Positions 9,370 to 17,409 of a DNA stretch of 64,000 nt are shown here, one piece after another. The stretch is taken from contig CAJXQR010000008.1 of assembly GCA_913058345.1 (NCBI GenBank), forward strand, positions 114,910 through 178,909, written 5' to 3'. Position 1 is the stretch's first letter. Every line of letters begins with the position of its first letter. Source of the DNA: an uncultured Gammaproteobacteria bacterium (GTDB taxonomy: Bacteria > Pseudomonadota > Gammaproteobacteria > Pseudomonadales > Porticoccaceae). Under the pieces are notes generated by a model, which was not told the DNA's origin, ran no database searches, and saw only the letters and a list, made by a program, of their open reading frames with translations. The position numbers and the translations under genes were made by a program.

Positions 9370-9714
9370 ATGCTGAGTAGGGCAATTGAGGTATTCAGAG
9401 TGGAAATTCATGGAGATCTAGCTGACCTGGCAAGCCATGCCAGTGAGGCGGAAAGCTTGCTGAAAGGGCTGTCTAACCGCAACCGTTTGATGATTCTCTG
9501 CGCATTGAGCGAGGGTGAACTCTCTGTGACTGAGCTGAATGAGCGCGTGCCTCTTAGCCAGTCCGCCTTGTCTCAGCACCTGGCGACCTTACGCCGCGGT
9601 GGCATGGTGGCCACGCGGCGCCAATCCCAGACCATATATTATCGGCTCGACGACCCCAAAGTGAGTGTGATTATTGAGGTTTTATACAGTATGTTTTGTG
9701 GCGCACCAGCCTAG
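9370..9714 (+). CDS. bigR: ArsR-family transcriptional repressor, BigR/SqrR-like persulfide sensor
   Basis: A 114-residue winged-helix regulator of the ArsR family. The recognition helix region reads LSQSALSQHLATLRRGG, followed by the wing RRQSQTIYYRL. Two cysteines, Cys44 (LMILCALSEGE) and Cys110 (YSMFCGAP), lie 66 residues apart, the same spacing as the Cys pair of SqrR/BigR that forms a polysulfide bridge to release DNA. Together with the adjacent blh, rhodanese and YeeE genes this makes a sulfide/persulfide-sensing repressor the best call. The start at 9370 lacks a clear ribosome site; a GTG at 9400 would shorten the protein by ten residues without touching the domain. Confidence 0.85.
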   Translation: MLSRAIEVFRVEIHGDLADLASHASEAESLLKGLSNRNRLMILCALSEGELSVTELNERVPLSQSALSQHLATLRRGGMVATRRQSQTIYYRLDDPKVSVIIEVLYSMFCGAPA

Positions 9715-9765
9715 CATTGACTGGCAAAAGCCTGTGTCTTTGAGGTTCTAAAGGTTTGTCGGTGT

Positions 9766-10557
9766 TTATTGGAAGCCATGTTCGGCCTGGGGGAAGTCGC
9801 CACTGCGTACGGCATCGGCGTAGGCTTGCAATGCGAGTTGTACGCTGTTGGTCTCGGCGAGAAAGTTTTTAGTGAAGTTGGGAATACGTGGAGAAAGGCC
9901 GAGCATGTCGTAGAGAACGAGCACTTGGGCGTCGGTATGAGGGCCAGCTCCAATGCCAATCACGGGGATGTCTAAAGCCTTCGTAATCGTTGCTGCCAGT
10001 TCTGTTGGTACACATTCCAGCACCAACATATCGGCGCCAGCCTCCTGTAAAATTTTGGCATCGCGCAAAATTAATTCGGCGCCTTCGTCATCGCGCCCCT
10101 GCACTTTATAGCCACCTAGTTTATTAAAAGACTGAGGTGTCAGGCCCAGGTGACCACACACGGGCACACCGCGCTGGCTGAGACTGAAGACAGATTCTTC
10201 TAGCCAGGCGCCGCCCTCGACTTTGACCATTTGTGCGCCGGCTTGCATGAGCCGTGCTGCATTAACGAGGGTGTCTTCTTCCGTGGCGTAGGACATATAG
10301 GGCATGTCAGAAACAATCAATGACTGACTGTTGCCGCGGCTCACAGCGCCAGTGTGGTGTAGCATATCGGCCATGGTCACTGGTACGGTGCTGGCATACC
10401 CGAGAATAACATTGCCCAGGGAATCACCAACCAGAATGACATCAATACCCGCGAGTTCAATTTGTCGTGCAAAAGCACTGTCATAGGCGGTGACGACAGG
10501 GAATTTTTCACCGGCAATTTTGTGACTTTTTAGGGTGTTGATGGTGACAGATTTCAT
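9766..10557 (-). CDS. panB: 3-methyl-2-oxobutanoate hydroxymethyltransferase
   Basis: A 263-residue ketopantoate hydroxymethyltransferase, which uses methylenetetrahydrofolate to convert alpha-ketoisovalerate to ketopantoate, the first step of pantothenate synthesis. VTAYDSAFARQIELAGIDVI, VGDSLGN, HLGLTPQ and VIGIGAG are family motifs, and the length is usual. A GAGG ribosome site precedes the ATG at 10557. It ends the folK-dNK-panB series. The usual neighbour panC does not follow; downstream is the convergent bigR gene. Confidence 0.97.
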   Translation of the reverse strand: MKSVTINTLKSHKIAGEKFPVVTAYDSAFARQIELAGIDVILVGDSLGNVILGYASTVPVTMADMLHHTGAVSRGNSQSLIVSDMPYMSYATEEDTLVNAARLMQAGAQMVKVEGGAWLEESVFSLSQRGVPVCGHLGLTPQSFNKLGGYKVQGRDDEGAELILRDAKILQEAGADMLVLECVPTELAATITKALDIPVIGIGAGPHTDAQVLVLYDMLGLSPRIPNFTKNFLAETNSVQLALQAYADAVRSGDFPQAEHGFQ

Positions 10558-10601
10558 CGGTTGGCCTCTATTAATACGTAATACATGGTTGATTAAATGC
10601 C

Positions 10602-11360
10602 TTACAAATGTGCCTGAGGGTTGTAGTAGTGTCGCCCGCTTTTGATGCTGAGTAGGTAATCGACCAGGTGTCGGTAATCGTCTTCGTTGTTAATGGGGTC
10701 GATGTCTGCTGCGTTAATAATCAACAGCGGTGCGGCCTCATAGTAATGAAAGAACTCCATGTAGGCTTCATTGAGTTGCGTCAGGTAGGCTAAATCGATA
10801 TGGCGTTCGCTGGCAACACCGCGGTTGGTGATGCGCTCCATGAGTACATCAGCAGGTGCTTGTAAATAAACCACTAAATCGGGAATGGGTTTGTTCAGTG
10901 TTAGCTGTTGGTACACCGTTTGGTAGATTTTTAATTCGTCAGCATCGAGAGTCACACGGGCAAAGAGAGGGTCTTTGTCCATAAGAAAATCGGCAATGCG
11001 TAAGGGTTGGAACATGTCGCCCTGACGTAGCGCTTCAATTTGTTCGGCTCGTTGCAATAAAAAATGAAGTTGCGTTGGCAGTGCGGCGGCTTTTCTGTCC
11101 TGATAAAAGCGTGCTAGGAAGGGATTGTCTTCTGTTTTCTCGAGCAAGGTATCGTAATTGAAGGTTTCAGCGAGGCGTTTGGCGAGAGATGTTTTACCAA
11201 CACCGACGGGGCCTTCCACCGCAATAAAGCGGGGTAGGGTAGCGATATTCAAGTCGAAATTAATAGTCTTAGCCAGTACGTCCACCACTTCCTCCAGCGT
11301 CGAGGCGGACAATACCTTCTGGGGAACTATTTGCCAATAGTCTTGCCAGTGCTGTGCCAT
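10602..11360 (-). CDS. Deoxynucleoside kinase family protein
   Basis: A P-loop kinase of the deoxyadenosine/deoxyguanosine kinase family that phosphorylates deoxynucleosides for salvage. The Walker A motif is VEGPVGVGKTSL near residue 48. The DRKAAALPTQLHFLLQR segment and the lid-like ITNRGVASERHIDL region are also family features. If it starts at the ATG at 11360 it overlaps folK by 92 bases and has an unusually long leader before the P-loop. GTG codons at 11288 and 11285, still inside folK, would give a more typical amino terminus. The start is therefore uncertain while the kinase core is not. This gene commonly sits between folK and panB in gammaproteobacteria. Confidence 0.88.
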   Translation of the reverse strand: MAQHWQDYWQIVPQKVLSASTLEEVVDVLAKTINFDLNIATLPRFIAVEGPVGVGKTSLAKRLAETFNYDTLLEKTEDNPFLARFYQDRKAAALPTQLHFLLQRAEQIEALRQGDMFQPLRIADFLMDKDPLFARVTLDADELKIYQTVYQQLTLNKPIPDLVVYLQAPADVLMERITNRGVASERHIDLAYLTQLNEAYMEFFHYYEAAPLLIINAADIDPINNEDDYRHLVDYLLSIKSGRHYYNPQAHL

Positions 11361-11778
11361 CAGGTAGTCGAATTTTAGGCGCGATATCGGCTAATGGATA
11401 AAGGACGAAGTTGCGTGCGGAGATGCGGGGGTGGGGGACTTCTAGCTGTCGTGTCTTAAGTGTCTGGTTGGCGTAGAGCAGGATATCAATATCCAGTGTG
11501 CGTGGCCCCCAGCGCACAATGCGCTTTCTACCCTGCTGTGTTTCTATGCGCTGTAACGCGTTGAGTAAAATCCGAGGTTTTAGCACAGTGTCTATTTCTA
11601 CTACTGTGTTGATATAAGGGGGCTGGCTGCCAGGCCCAATGGCGATACTTTGGTACCAGGGCGCGCATTTTACTAACTGAGTGCCTTGTAACTTAGTGAT
11701 AGCTTTGAGCGCGGCTTTAATTTGCCGAGCAGGTGAGTTGAGATTACTGCCCAGACCGAGATAGACCTTAACTGGCAT
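11269..11778 (-). CDS. folK: 2-amino-4-hydroxy-6-hydroxymethyldihydropteridine pyrophosphokinase
   Basis: A 169-residue HPPK of folate synthesis, transferring pyrophosphate from ATP to the hydroxymethyl pterin. YLGLGSNL at the start, RWGPRTLDIDILLY and the VPHPRI motif are diagnostic. It overlaps the end of pcnB by 11 bases, pointing to translational coupling, and its tail overlaps the likely start of the deoxynucleoside kinase gene. Confidence 0.96.
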   Translation of the reverse strand: MPVKVYLGLGSNLNSPARQIKAALKAITKLQGTQLVKCAPWYQSIAIGPGSQPPYINTVVEIDTVLKPRILLNALQRIETQQGRKRIVRWGPRTLDIDILLYANQTLKTRQLEVPHPRISARNFVLYPLADIAPKIRLPDGTALARLLANSSPEGIVRLDAGGSGGRTG

Positions 11779-13120
11779 GATCTACTTTGGGTTTGCGACG
11801 GGGGCGGCGGCGCTTCCTGTTGCCTGATTTCTGTTTCGGCAAGGCGGCGACCATCGCCTCGCGCTCGTTTTCATCGACTTCCTGATAGAGCGTCCACCAC
11901 TCACCTAAGCCCTGGGTTTGTTCACCCGCCTGCTCGCGCAGTAGTAAAAAATCATAGGCTGCGCGAAAGCGGGGATGGCTAAACACGCGGGCGGCATTTT
12001 GACCATTGCGTCTGTTGAGACGAGCCTGCAGCTCCCAGATCTCTTTCATCATTGTGGTGAAGCGCCGGGGAATAGCGGTGCGTTTTATTTGTTGTTGAAT
12101 GACCTCACTGCCGGCCTGTTGCAGAGCGTAAAGGGGTGAATCTCCCTTGTCTGTATACTCTTTGCGTTGCTCGATCAGGGCTGGCCACAAAAGAGCGGCA
12201 TAAATAAAGGCAGGCGTTACCCGTTGGCGGTTGTTGATTCTGGCATCGGTGTTGCGCATCGCCTGGCAGATCAGGTTTTGATAAAAATCATTGTCAATAA
12301 GGCGGGCTGTCTGAGGGAATAGTTCTGCAAAGAGTGTTAAGTGGCATAGTTGTTCATAAGCCGCAACGGCTGAGCCGCTCATGAGTAGCTTTAAGCTTTC
12401 ATCAAACAAGCGGGCGGAGGAAATGTCGCCGAGTAACGCGGCGCATTCCGTAATGGGAGCGAAGGTATTATCGTCGAGCTCAAAGCCTAATTTAGCGGCA
12501 AAGCGTGCGGCCCGAAGCATACGCACGGGATCTTCACGATAGCGAGTGGCGGCATCGCCAATAATGCGTAAGGTTTTTTGCTCGAGATCTTTCAAGCCGT
12601 CAGCATAGTCGTAAATAGTATTGTCGGTAGGGTGGTAGTACATAGCATTGATACTGAAGTCACGCCGGCTGGCGTCTTCATCAATCGAACCAAAGACATT
12701 GTCTCGTAGTAGCATGCCTTCTTTAGACTGGCGGGAGAGGTTTTTGTCCTTGCCTGGATTGCTGGTGTGGTGCGCGCGGAAGGTGGTGACTTCGATCACT
12801 TCACGGCCAAAGCGGACATGAACGATGCGAAAACGTCTGCCAATGATTTGCGCTCGTCTGAAAAGGCGTTTTACTTCTTCCGGCGTAGCATTGGTGGCGA
12901 CGTCGAAGTCTTTGGGTTTCAAGCCGAGCATCAGGTCGCGTACACAGCCTCCGACCACATAGGCTGTGTAGCCGGCTTTTTCTAAGCCACTGACAACGTC
13001 AGAAGCGGCACGACTAATATCCTCCGGTACGATAGGGTGAGAGCCGGGCGGTACAATATGCGGTCCGGCAGGAGTGCGTTTTTTTTTGAAGCCGAGTGTT
13101 TTGGCGATCCGTTTTAGCAT
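11768..13120 (-). CDS. pcnB: Poly(A) polymerase I
   Basis: A 450-residue nucleotidyltransferase that adds 3' poly(A) tails to RNA. The catalytic region is VVGGCVRDLMLG followed by DFDVATNA and a third acidic stretch near EDASRRDFSINAMYY. The carboxy terminus is strongly basic (KQKSGNRKRRRPRRKPK), as in bacterial PcnB rather than CCA-adding enzymes. It heads the folK-dNK-panB series. In pseudomonads cbrAB and the CrcZ RNA lie upstream of pcnB; here that space holds two small-RNA-like repeats and no cbrAB. Confidence 0.96.
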   Translation of the reverse strand: MLKRIAKTLGFKKKRTPAGPHIVPPGSHPIVPEDISRAASDVVSGLEKAGYTAYVVGGCVRDLMLGLKPKDFDVATNATPEEVKRLFRRAQIIGRRFRIVHVRFGREVIEVTTFRAHHTSNPGKDKNLSRQSKEGMLLRDNVFGSIDEDASRRDFSINAMYYHPTDNTIYDYADGLKDLEQKTLRIIGDAATRYREDPVRMLRAARFAAKLGFELDDNTFAPITECAALLGDISSARLFDESLKLLMSGSAVAAYEQLCHLTLFAELFPQTARLIDNDFYQNLICQAMRNTDARINNRQRVTPAFIYAALLWPALIEQRKEYTDKGDSPLYALQQAGSEVIQQQIKRTAIPRRFTTMMKEIWELQARLNRRNGQNAARVFSHPRFRAAYDFLLLREQAGEQTQGLGEWWTLYQEVDENEREAMVAALPKQKSGNRKRRRPRRKPKVDHAS

Positions 13121-13330
13121 GGAGTGGGCCTGGAAACTTGATGGCGCGAGGAATAATAGGGGCGTGATTCTAGCATAGAGACAATAACGGATGCCGTCTC
13201 AAAAGCGGTGTTAAGCAGATGCTGTTGTTATTACTGTTTCAAAGGAGAATTTACGATGCCATCCGCCTGAGGTTTTGTGAAATAACGCCTCGTGAAATCA
13301 GAAATAATCAGAAATAAAAAGGCGGATAGC

Positions 13331-13394
13331 AAAAAGAGAAACCCGAGAGTTTCTCTTTTCAATATGCCATGTGTTTCTGGATCTAACCCACCCT
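13331..13394 (-). ncRNA. Putative small RNA, copy A
   Basis: Read on the minus strand, an extended -10 box (TGCTATACG, about 13401-13409) is followed by a core running from AGGGTGGG through GATCCAGAAAC and ATGGCATATTG, and then by a hairpin with arms GAGAAACU and GGUUUCUC around a CUCG loop, ending in a T run. The predicted length is about 65 bases. Copy B at 13615-13678 has the same layout, and the two stems differ by compensatory changes. The hairpin also has a T run on the plus strand, so a bidirectional terminator is the main alternative. Confidence 0.55.
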
Positions 13395-13400
13395 TGAAAA

Positions 13401-13409
13401 CGTATAGCA
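13401..13409 (-). promoter_or_regulatory. Extended -10 promoter element of small RNA copy A
   Basis: TGCTATACG on the minus strand matches the TGnTATAaT pattern. No -35 box is visible, as is common for extended -10 promoters. An identical element lies in front of copy B. Confidence 0.4.
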
Positions 13410-13614
13410 GCACATATTATTTATTTTTATTGTCTATTGTTATTCTTTTTAGTCATTTTTGCGATGACTTGAATTTATAATAAGCGCAGTGCTGGCGATA
13501 TGCAAAGGTTTTTTTCATTTTTTTATTGTTGTATTCGAACAGTGATAGATAGTGATGGCGCGTGTGTCAGTGAAAACTTTATTCAAAACCGGCAGGCAAT
13601 AAATTTCAGGTAGT

Positions 13615-13678
13615 AAAAAGGGAAGCCCGAGGGCTTCCCTTTTTCAATATGCCATGTGTTTCTGGATCTAACCCACCC
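13615..13678 (-). ncRNA. Putative small RNA, copy B
   Basis: Second copy of the element at 13331-13394. The single-stranded core is the same. The hairpin arms are GGGAAGCC and GGCUUCCC around the same CUCG loop, so relative to copy A two A-U pairs became G-C and one U-G became C-G. Preserved pairing with changed bases argues for selection on the RNA structure. It lies between gluQRS and pcnB on the same strand as both. Confidence 0.55.
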
Positions 13679-13684
13679 TTAAAA

Positions 13685-13693
13685 CGTATAGCA
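13685..13693 (-). promoter_or_regulatory. Extended -10 promoter element of small RNA copy B
   Basis: TGCTATACG on the minus strand, about seven bases before the predicted start of copy B. Identical to the element of copy A. Confidence 0.4.
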
Positions 13694-13850
13694 ACTCATT
13701 TCATTTATTATTATTGTTTATTGTTATTATATTTTAAGCATTCTGCGTATTTATTATTGTTATGAGCGGAGATTATATTACTGAGAAAGGAGGGGCTGCG
13801 CAAAGGCTTTCTTAGAAAGAATACCTTTAACGGTGGTTATTTTTATAGCC

Positions 13851-14780
13851 TTATGTGTCTTTTTGTGACAGTTTGCCGTGACTGTCACTTTCTGCCACCC
13901 TGGTTCCAGAAGGTATTTGATGGCGCCGCCAGTGCGCGATGGCCCAATTGATAACCTCCTCTACCCGTGAATACTTGAGTTCATGAGGAGCGGGCATGGA
14001 AAGAAGGTGCAGGCAATCAAGCAGGTTGGATGATGTTTTGTCGGGGTTAAGCTCGGGCGCATGGTTTTGTTTACTGAGCTTTTGTCCCTGTGCATTACTG
14101 AGTACAGGGATATGACCGTATTGTGGCGTTGCAAAACCTAAGCTACTCAAGAGATGCATTTGCCGTGGTGTTGAATCGAGTAGGTCGTAGCCTCGGATAA
14201 CATGCGTGACATTTTGAAAGCCGTCATCCAGGCTACAGGCCAGTTGATAAGCAGGGAGTTGATCACGGCGCCAGAGAATAAAGTCGCCGGCCTTGCTCAG
14301 GTCAAATACGAGTGGTCCTTGAATCAAATCATCCAGTGTGATGACACTGTGTTCGGGGAGTTGAATGCGGATGGCGTAGGGCTTATTGGGGGTGCAGGTG
14401 CTGGCACAGAGTTGATGCTGACGACAGGCACCATCGTAACAGCCGCCAAGAGTGCGCAAACGAGCCCGGTTGCAGTAGCAGGCATAGAGCAATCCGGCTT
14501 GGTTGAGTTGCTGTAGTGCATACTTGTAGGCTGACAGTCGTGAGCTTTGATACAGCACGGGTTCATCCCAGTGCAGGCCGTGTTCATCCAGTTGTCTGAG
14601 GATGCGGTCGGCTGCACCGGGGACTTCCCGTGGAGGATCTATGTCTTCAATGCGCAGCAGCCACTGCCCGTCATTGGCCCGGGCATCGAGGAAACTAGCT
14701 AGAGCAGCGAGAAGTGAACCTTTATGGAGGAGGCCGGTTGGAGAAGGTGCAAACCGGCCGATGTAGGGACTGACAGCCAT
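13851..14780 (-). CDS. gluQ: Glutamyl-Q tRNA(Asp) synthetase
   Basis: A 309-residue truncated glutamyl-tRNA synthetase paralogue that attaches glutamate to queuosine in tRNA(Asp). RFAPSPTGLLHKGSLLAALA carries the HIGH-type motif, KLSKQNHA is the KMSKS equivalent, and a zinc site is visible in YACYCNR and GGCYDGACR. It lacks the anticodon-binding domain of a full GluRS, as expected. The last 25 residues (TRVAESDSHGKLSQKDT) are a divergent tail. It follows dksA at 25 bases on the same strand, the classical dksA-gluQ pairing. Confidence 0.95.
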   Translation of the reverse strand: MAVSPYIGRFAPSPTGLLHKGSLLAALASFLDARANDGQWLLRIEDIDPPREVPGAADRILRQLDEHGLHWDEPVLYQSSRLSAYKYALQQLNQAGLLYACYCNRARLRTLGGCYDGACRQHQLCASTCTPNKPYAIRIQLPEHSVITLDDLIQGPLVFDLSKAGDFILWRRDQLPAYQLACSLDDGFQNVTHVIRGYDLLDSTPRQMHLLSSLGFATPQYGHIPVLSNAQGQKLSKQNHAPELNPDKTSSNLLDCLHLLSMPAPHELKYSRVEEVINWAIAHWRRHQIPSGTRVAESDSHGKLSQKDT

Positions 14781-14805
14781 TGATTGGCGGTCGTGGGAAG
14801 TTTAC

Positions 14806-15255
14806 TTAGCCGCCGCTAACTTGTTTTTCTTTAATTTCGTCGAGGGTTTTACAGTCGACACAAAGCGTTGCGGTAGGACGAGCTTCAAGTCGGCGAATGC
14901 CAATATCAACGCCACATTGGTCGCAGTAACCGTATTCATCTGCGTCGAGTAGCTCTATGGTTGCGTCAATTTTCTTAATGAGCTTGCGCTCTCTGTCACG
15001 GGTGCGCAATTCGAGGCTGAATTCTTCTTCCTGTGTCGCTCGGTCTGCTGGATCGGGAAAGTTAGCCGCCTCGTCTTTCATATGGCTGACGGTGCGATCG
15101 ACTTCTTCCATAAGCTCCTGTTTCCAAGCCAGCAGGAGCGATTTAAAGTGCTTCCGCTGATTCTCATTCATGTACTCTTCGCCCTTTTTCTCCTTATACG
15201 GAGCCTGGCCGTGAAGGGTTAGAGGGGACGCTGTGGCCGCTTTTTTCTTGGGCAT
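14806..15255 (-). CDS. dksA: RNA polymerase-binding transcription factor DksA
   Basis: A 149-residue DksA, the ppGpp cofactor that binds the RNA polymerase secondary channel. The coiled-coil region carries DPADRATQEEEF, including the tip acidic residues. The zinc finger is CDQCG and then CVDC. The frame extends 22 codons upstream, but the ATG at 15255 gives the usual MPKKK-type amino terminus and is preferred. It is followed by gluQ in the same direction and is divergent from the aminotransferase gene. Confidence 0.96.
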   Translation of the reverse strand: MPKKKAATASPLTLHGQAPYKEKKGEEYMNENQRKHFKSLLLAWKQELMEEVDRTVSHMKDEAANFPDPADRATQEEEFSLELRTRDRERKLIKKIDATIELLDADEYGYCDQCGVDIGIRRLEARPTATLCVDCKTLDEIKEKQVSGG

Positions 15256-15396
15256 GGACGTGTTCCGTTTTAATGCTATCGCGAAGCAGGACGTTATAGA
15301 GCCACTGGGCAAATTTATCAAGTCTATTTTTGCATTACCCGCACTGATTCATGGCCTACAATGCCTTCTTTTTTTGGATGCAGTGGGGAGTTCACT

Positions 15397-16572
15397 ATGG
15401 TCGACGGAATTCAGCGTCAATATGCCTCAAGAATTGAGTCTATGACATCGTTTAAAGTCGTTGATTTTCTCGAAGCTGCGGTGAAAATGGAGGCTCAGGG
15501 GCGGGATATTGTGCGGATGGAGGCGGGTGAACCCGCTTTCCCGACCGCACCGGCTATTATTGAGGCGGCAAGTGCGGCTTTACGCGATGAAAAAACCTTT
15601 TATACCCCTTCATTAGGCATTATTGAGCTGCGCGAAGCGATCGCAGCATTTTATGGTACCCGTTATGGATTACAGATACCGCCCCATCGGATTGTGGTCA
15701 CCACGGGGAGTAGTGCCGCACTAGGCTTGATTTGTGACCTTATTATAAATCCGGGAGACGGCCTACAGCTGACCGATCCTGGCTATCCCTGTAATGCCAA
15801 TTTTGTGCGTCGTGCCGGTGGCGAGCCGCAGTTGATCCCGGTCGATGCGTATAATGCCTATCAATTAACGCCACAGGCTGTTGCTGAGCACTGGCGCGAC
15901 AACACTGTGGGCGTGCTCGTGGCATCACCAAGTAATCCGACGGGAGAGATGCTTTCTCGGGACAATCAGCGAGGCATTAATGCCGTGGTGGCAAGCCACA
16001 ATGGCGTGATGATTATGGATGAGCTCTACCACGGCCTGGTTTATGACCAATGTGAGAGTTCCATTCTTGAAATCAATAATGACGCAATGGTCATTAACAG
16101 CTTTTCAAAATACTTCGGTATGACTGGTTGGCGGCTCGGCTGGATGGTGGTGCCGGAAGATGCTCTCGAAGCCGTCAACATCATGGCACAGAATTTTTAT
16201 ATCTCGCCCCCCAGTATTGCGCAATATGCTGCGCTTGGTGCCTTTGAACCGGCAACAATTGATCTTATGGAGGCCCGTCGTGCGGAATTTCGTCAGCGCA
16301 GGGATTATCTCGTTCCCGCCTTGAGAGAGTTAGGTTTTAGCATTCCCCATACACCGGCAGGTGCCTTTTATATTTACGCGGGTATCGAAAAGTTATCGGC
16401 TGATAGCGAAGCTTTTTGCTGGGATATGCTCGAGCGAGCAGGGGTGGCCTTTACCCCGGGCACCGACTTCGGCGAGCACCTGGCACGCCAGCACGTGCGC
16501 TTTTCTTACACCCAGCCGCTGCACAGGCTAGAACTGGCGGTTGAACGCCTGAGTAAAGCCTTAGCTGAGTAA
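15397..16572 (+). CDS. Class I/II pyridoxal-phosphate aminotransferase
   Basis: A 391-residue fold-type I aminotransferase. The PLP lysine lies in NSFSKYFGMTGWRLGW. SNPTGE, MDELYHGL and the late VRFSYTQ segment with the carboxylate-binding Arg are all present. It resembles aspartate/aromatic or alanine aminotransferases of the group often found beside dksA/sfsA in gammaproteobacteria; the amino donor cannot be assigned. The ATG at 15397 has GGGAG seven bases before it and is preferred to the in-frame ATG at 15361. It lies 30 bases before sfsA on the same strand. Confidence 0.92.
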   Translation: MVDGIQRQYASRIESMTSFKVVDFLEAAVKMEAQGRDIVRMEAGEPAFPTAPAIIEAASAALRDEKTFYTPSLGIIELREAIAAFYGTRYGLQIPPHRIVVTTGSSAALGLICDLIINPGDGLQLTDPGYPCNANFVRRAGGEPQLIPVDAYNAYQLTPQAVAEHWRDNTVGVLVASPSNPTGEMLSRDNQRGINAVVASHNGVMIMDELYHGLVYDQCESSILEINNDAMVINSFSKYFGMTGWRLGWMVVPEDALEAVNIMAQNFYISPPSIAQYAALGAFEPATIDLMEARRAEFRQRRDYLVPALRELGFSIPHTPAGAFYIYAGIEKLSADSEAFCWDMLERAGVAFTPGTDFGEHLARQHVRFSYTQPLHRLELAVERLSKALAE

Positions 16573-16602
16573 GATTTGCGTTCTAAATAAGAAGAGTTAT
16601 CG

Positions 16603-17319
16603 ATGAAAATTTCCCCAGCTTTTGAAGAAGCTATTTTTATCAAACGCTATAAACGTTTTTTTGCCGATATTGAACTGAGCGATGGCAGTGAGCTAACGAT
16701 TCATTGCGCCAACACTGGTTCAATGAAGAATTGTCTTAACCCAGGTCAGCCCTGCTGGTTTTCCCGCTCAGATAACCCGAAGCGTAAATTGCCGGGCACC
16801 CTTGAAATCATTACTACCGCCGGTGGGCGACTGGCGGGAGTGAATACCGCACGACCTAATAAGCTGGTCGTTGAAGCGATTGAAAATGGTCTTATCAGAG
16901 AGTTACAAGGTTACGATACGTTACGTACCGAGGTGCGTTACGGCGAGGAAAAGAGCCGCATTGATATCTTGCTTGAACAGGGCGAAGCTCAGTGCTTTAT
17001 CGAAGTGAAGAGTGTCACTCTGGAAACGCAGGGCAAGCAGGCGCGCTTCCCAGACGCTGTCACCTCTCGGGGTGCTAAGCACTTGCGTGAATTAATGCAC
17101 GTGGTCGAACAGGGTCAGCGGGGGGTATTGTTCTTTTGTGTGCAGTTGACAGAGATTGAAGAGGTCAGTGCTGCAGAGGACATTGACCCGTTGTATACAC
17201 AGACTCTGGCAGAAGCCATTGCAGCGGGTGTCGAGATTCTGGTTTATGGTTGTCGCTTGAGTGAGGATGAAATTGTAATTGACAGAAAATTGGCATTCAT
17301 AGCGCCGGCCAGGGTGTAA
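16603..17319 (+). CDS. sfsA: DNA/RNA nuclease SfsA (sugar fermentation stimulation protein)
   Basis: A 238-residue SfsA protein. ANTGSMKNC, the GVNTARPNKLV segment, SRIDILL and IEVKSVTL (nuclease-like E-x-K) are family hallmarks, and RFPDAVTSRGAKHLREL follows. The role in cells is poorly known; it was first linked to maltose metabolism and later to nucleic acid cleavage. A strong terminator follows at 17334-17369. Confidence 0.95.
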   Translation: MKISPAFEEAIFIKRYKRFFADIELSDGSELTIHCANTGSMKNCLNPGQPCWFSRSDNPKRKLPGTLEIITTAGGRLAGVNTARPNKLVVEAIENGLIRELQGYDTLRTEVRYGEEKSRIDILLEQGEAQCFIEVKSVTLETQGKQARFPDAVTSRGAKHLRELMHVVEQGQRGVLFFCVQLTEIEEVSAAEDIDPLYTQTLAEAIAAGVEILVYGCRLSEDEIVIDRKLAFIAPARV

Positions 17320-17333
17320 CCTGCCAACCAAAA

Positions 17334-17369
17334 AAGCCCCTGCCTTTTTCAGGGGCAGGGGCTTTTTTT
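17334..17369 (+). terminator. Rho-independent terminator after sfsA
   Basis: An 11-base perfect stem (AAGCCCCTGCC with GGCAGGGGCTT) around a 9-base loop, followed by seven T. The opposite strand also has a T run, so it can serve the convergent NTF2-like gene too. Confidence 0.92.
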
Positions 17370-17409
17370 GAGCGTTGCTCGCGCAGTTTTAAGCGATTGG
17401 CTCTAGTGG

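Larger units (their letters stand above)
13121..13850. other. Intergenic region holding two copies of a ~100 bp repeat
   Basis: No protein gene is supported in these 730 bases. The block contains two related segments, about 13331-13440 and 13615-13725, that share the hairpin layout, a 36-base nearly identical core and an AT-rich flank. A 60-codon minus-strand ORF across 13231-13413 runs straight through one repeat and is not credible. The rest is AT-rich and featureless. Confidence 0.7.

Noticed and set aside
13231..13413. 60-codon minus-strand ORF in the gluQRS-pcnB gap
   Set aside because: It runs through one repeat and a hairpin, has no ribosome site, and its sequence follows from the repeated DNA.
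13121..13850. CrcZ-type RNA at its usual pcnB-adjacent position
   Set aside because: No A-rich binding motifs, no cbrAB, and the elements are far shorter.
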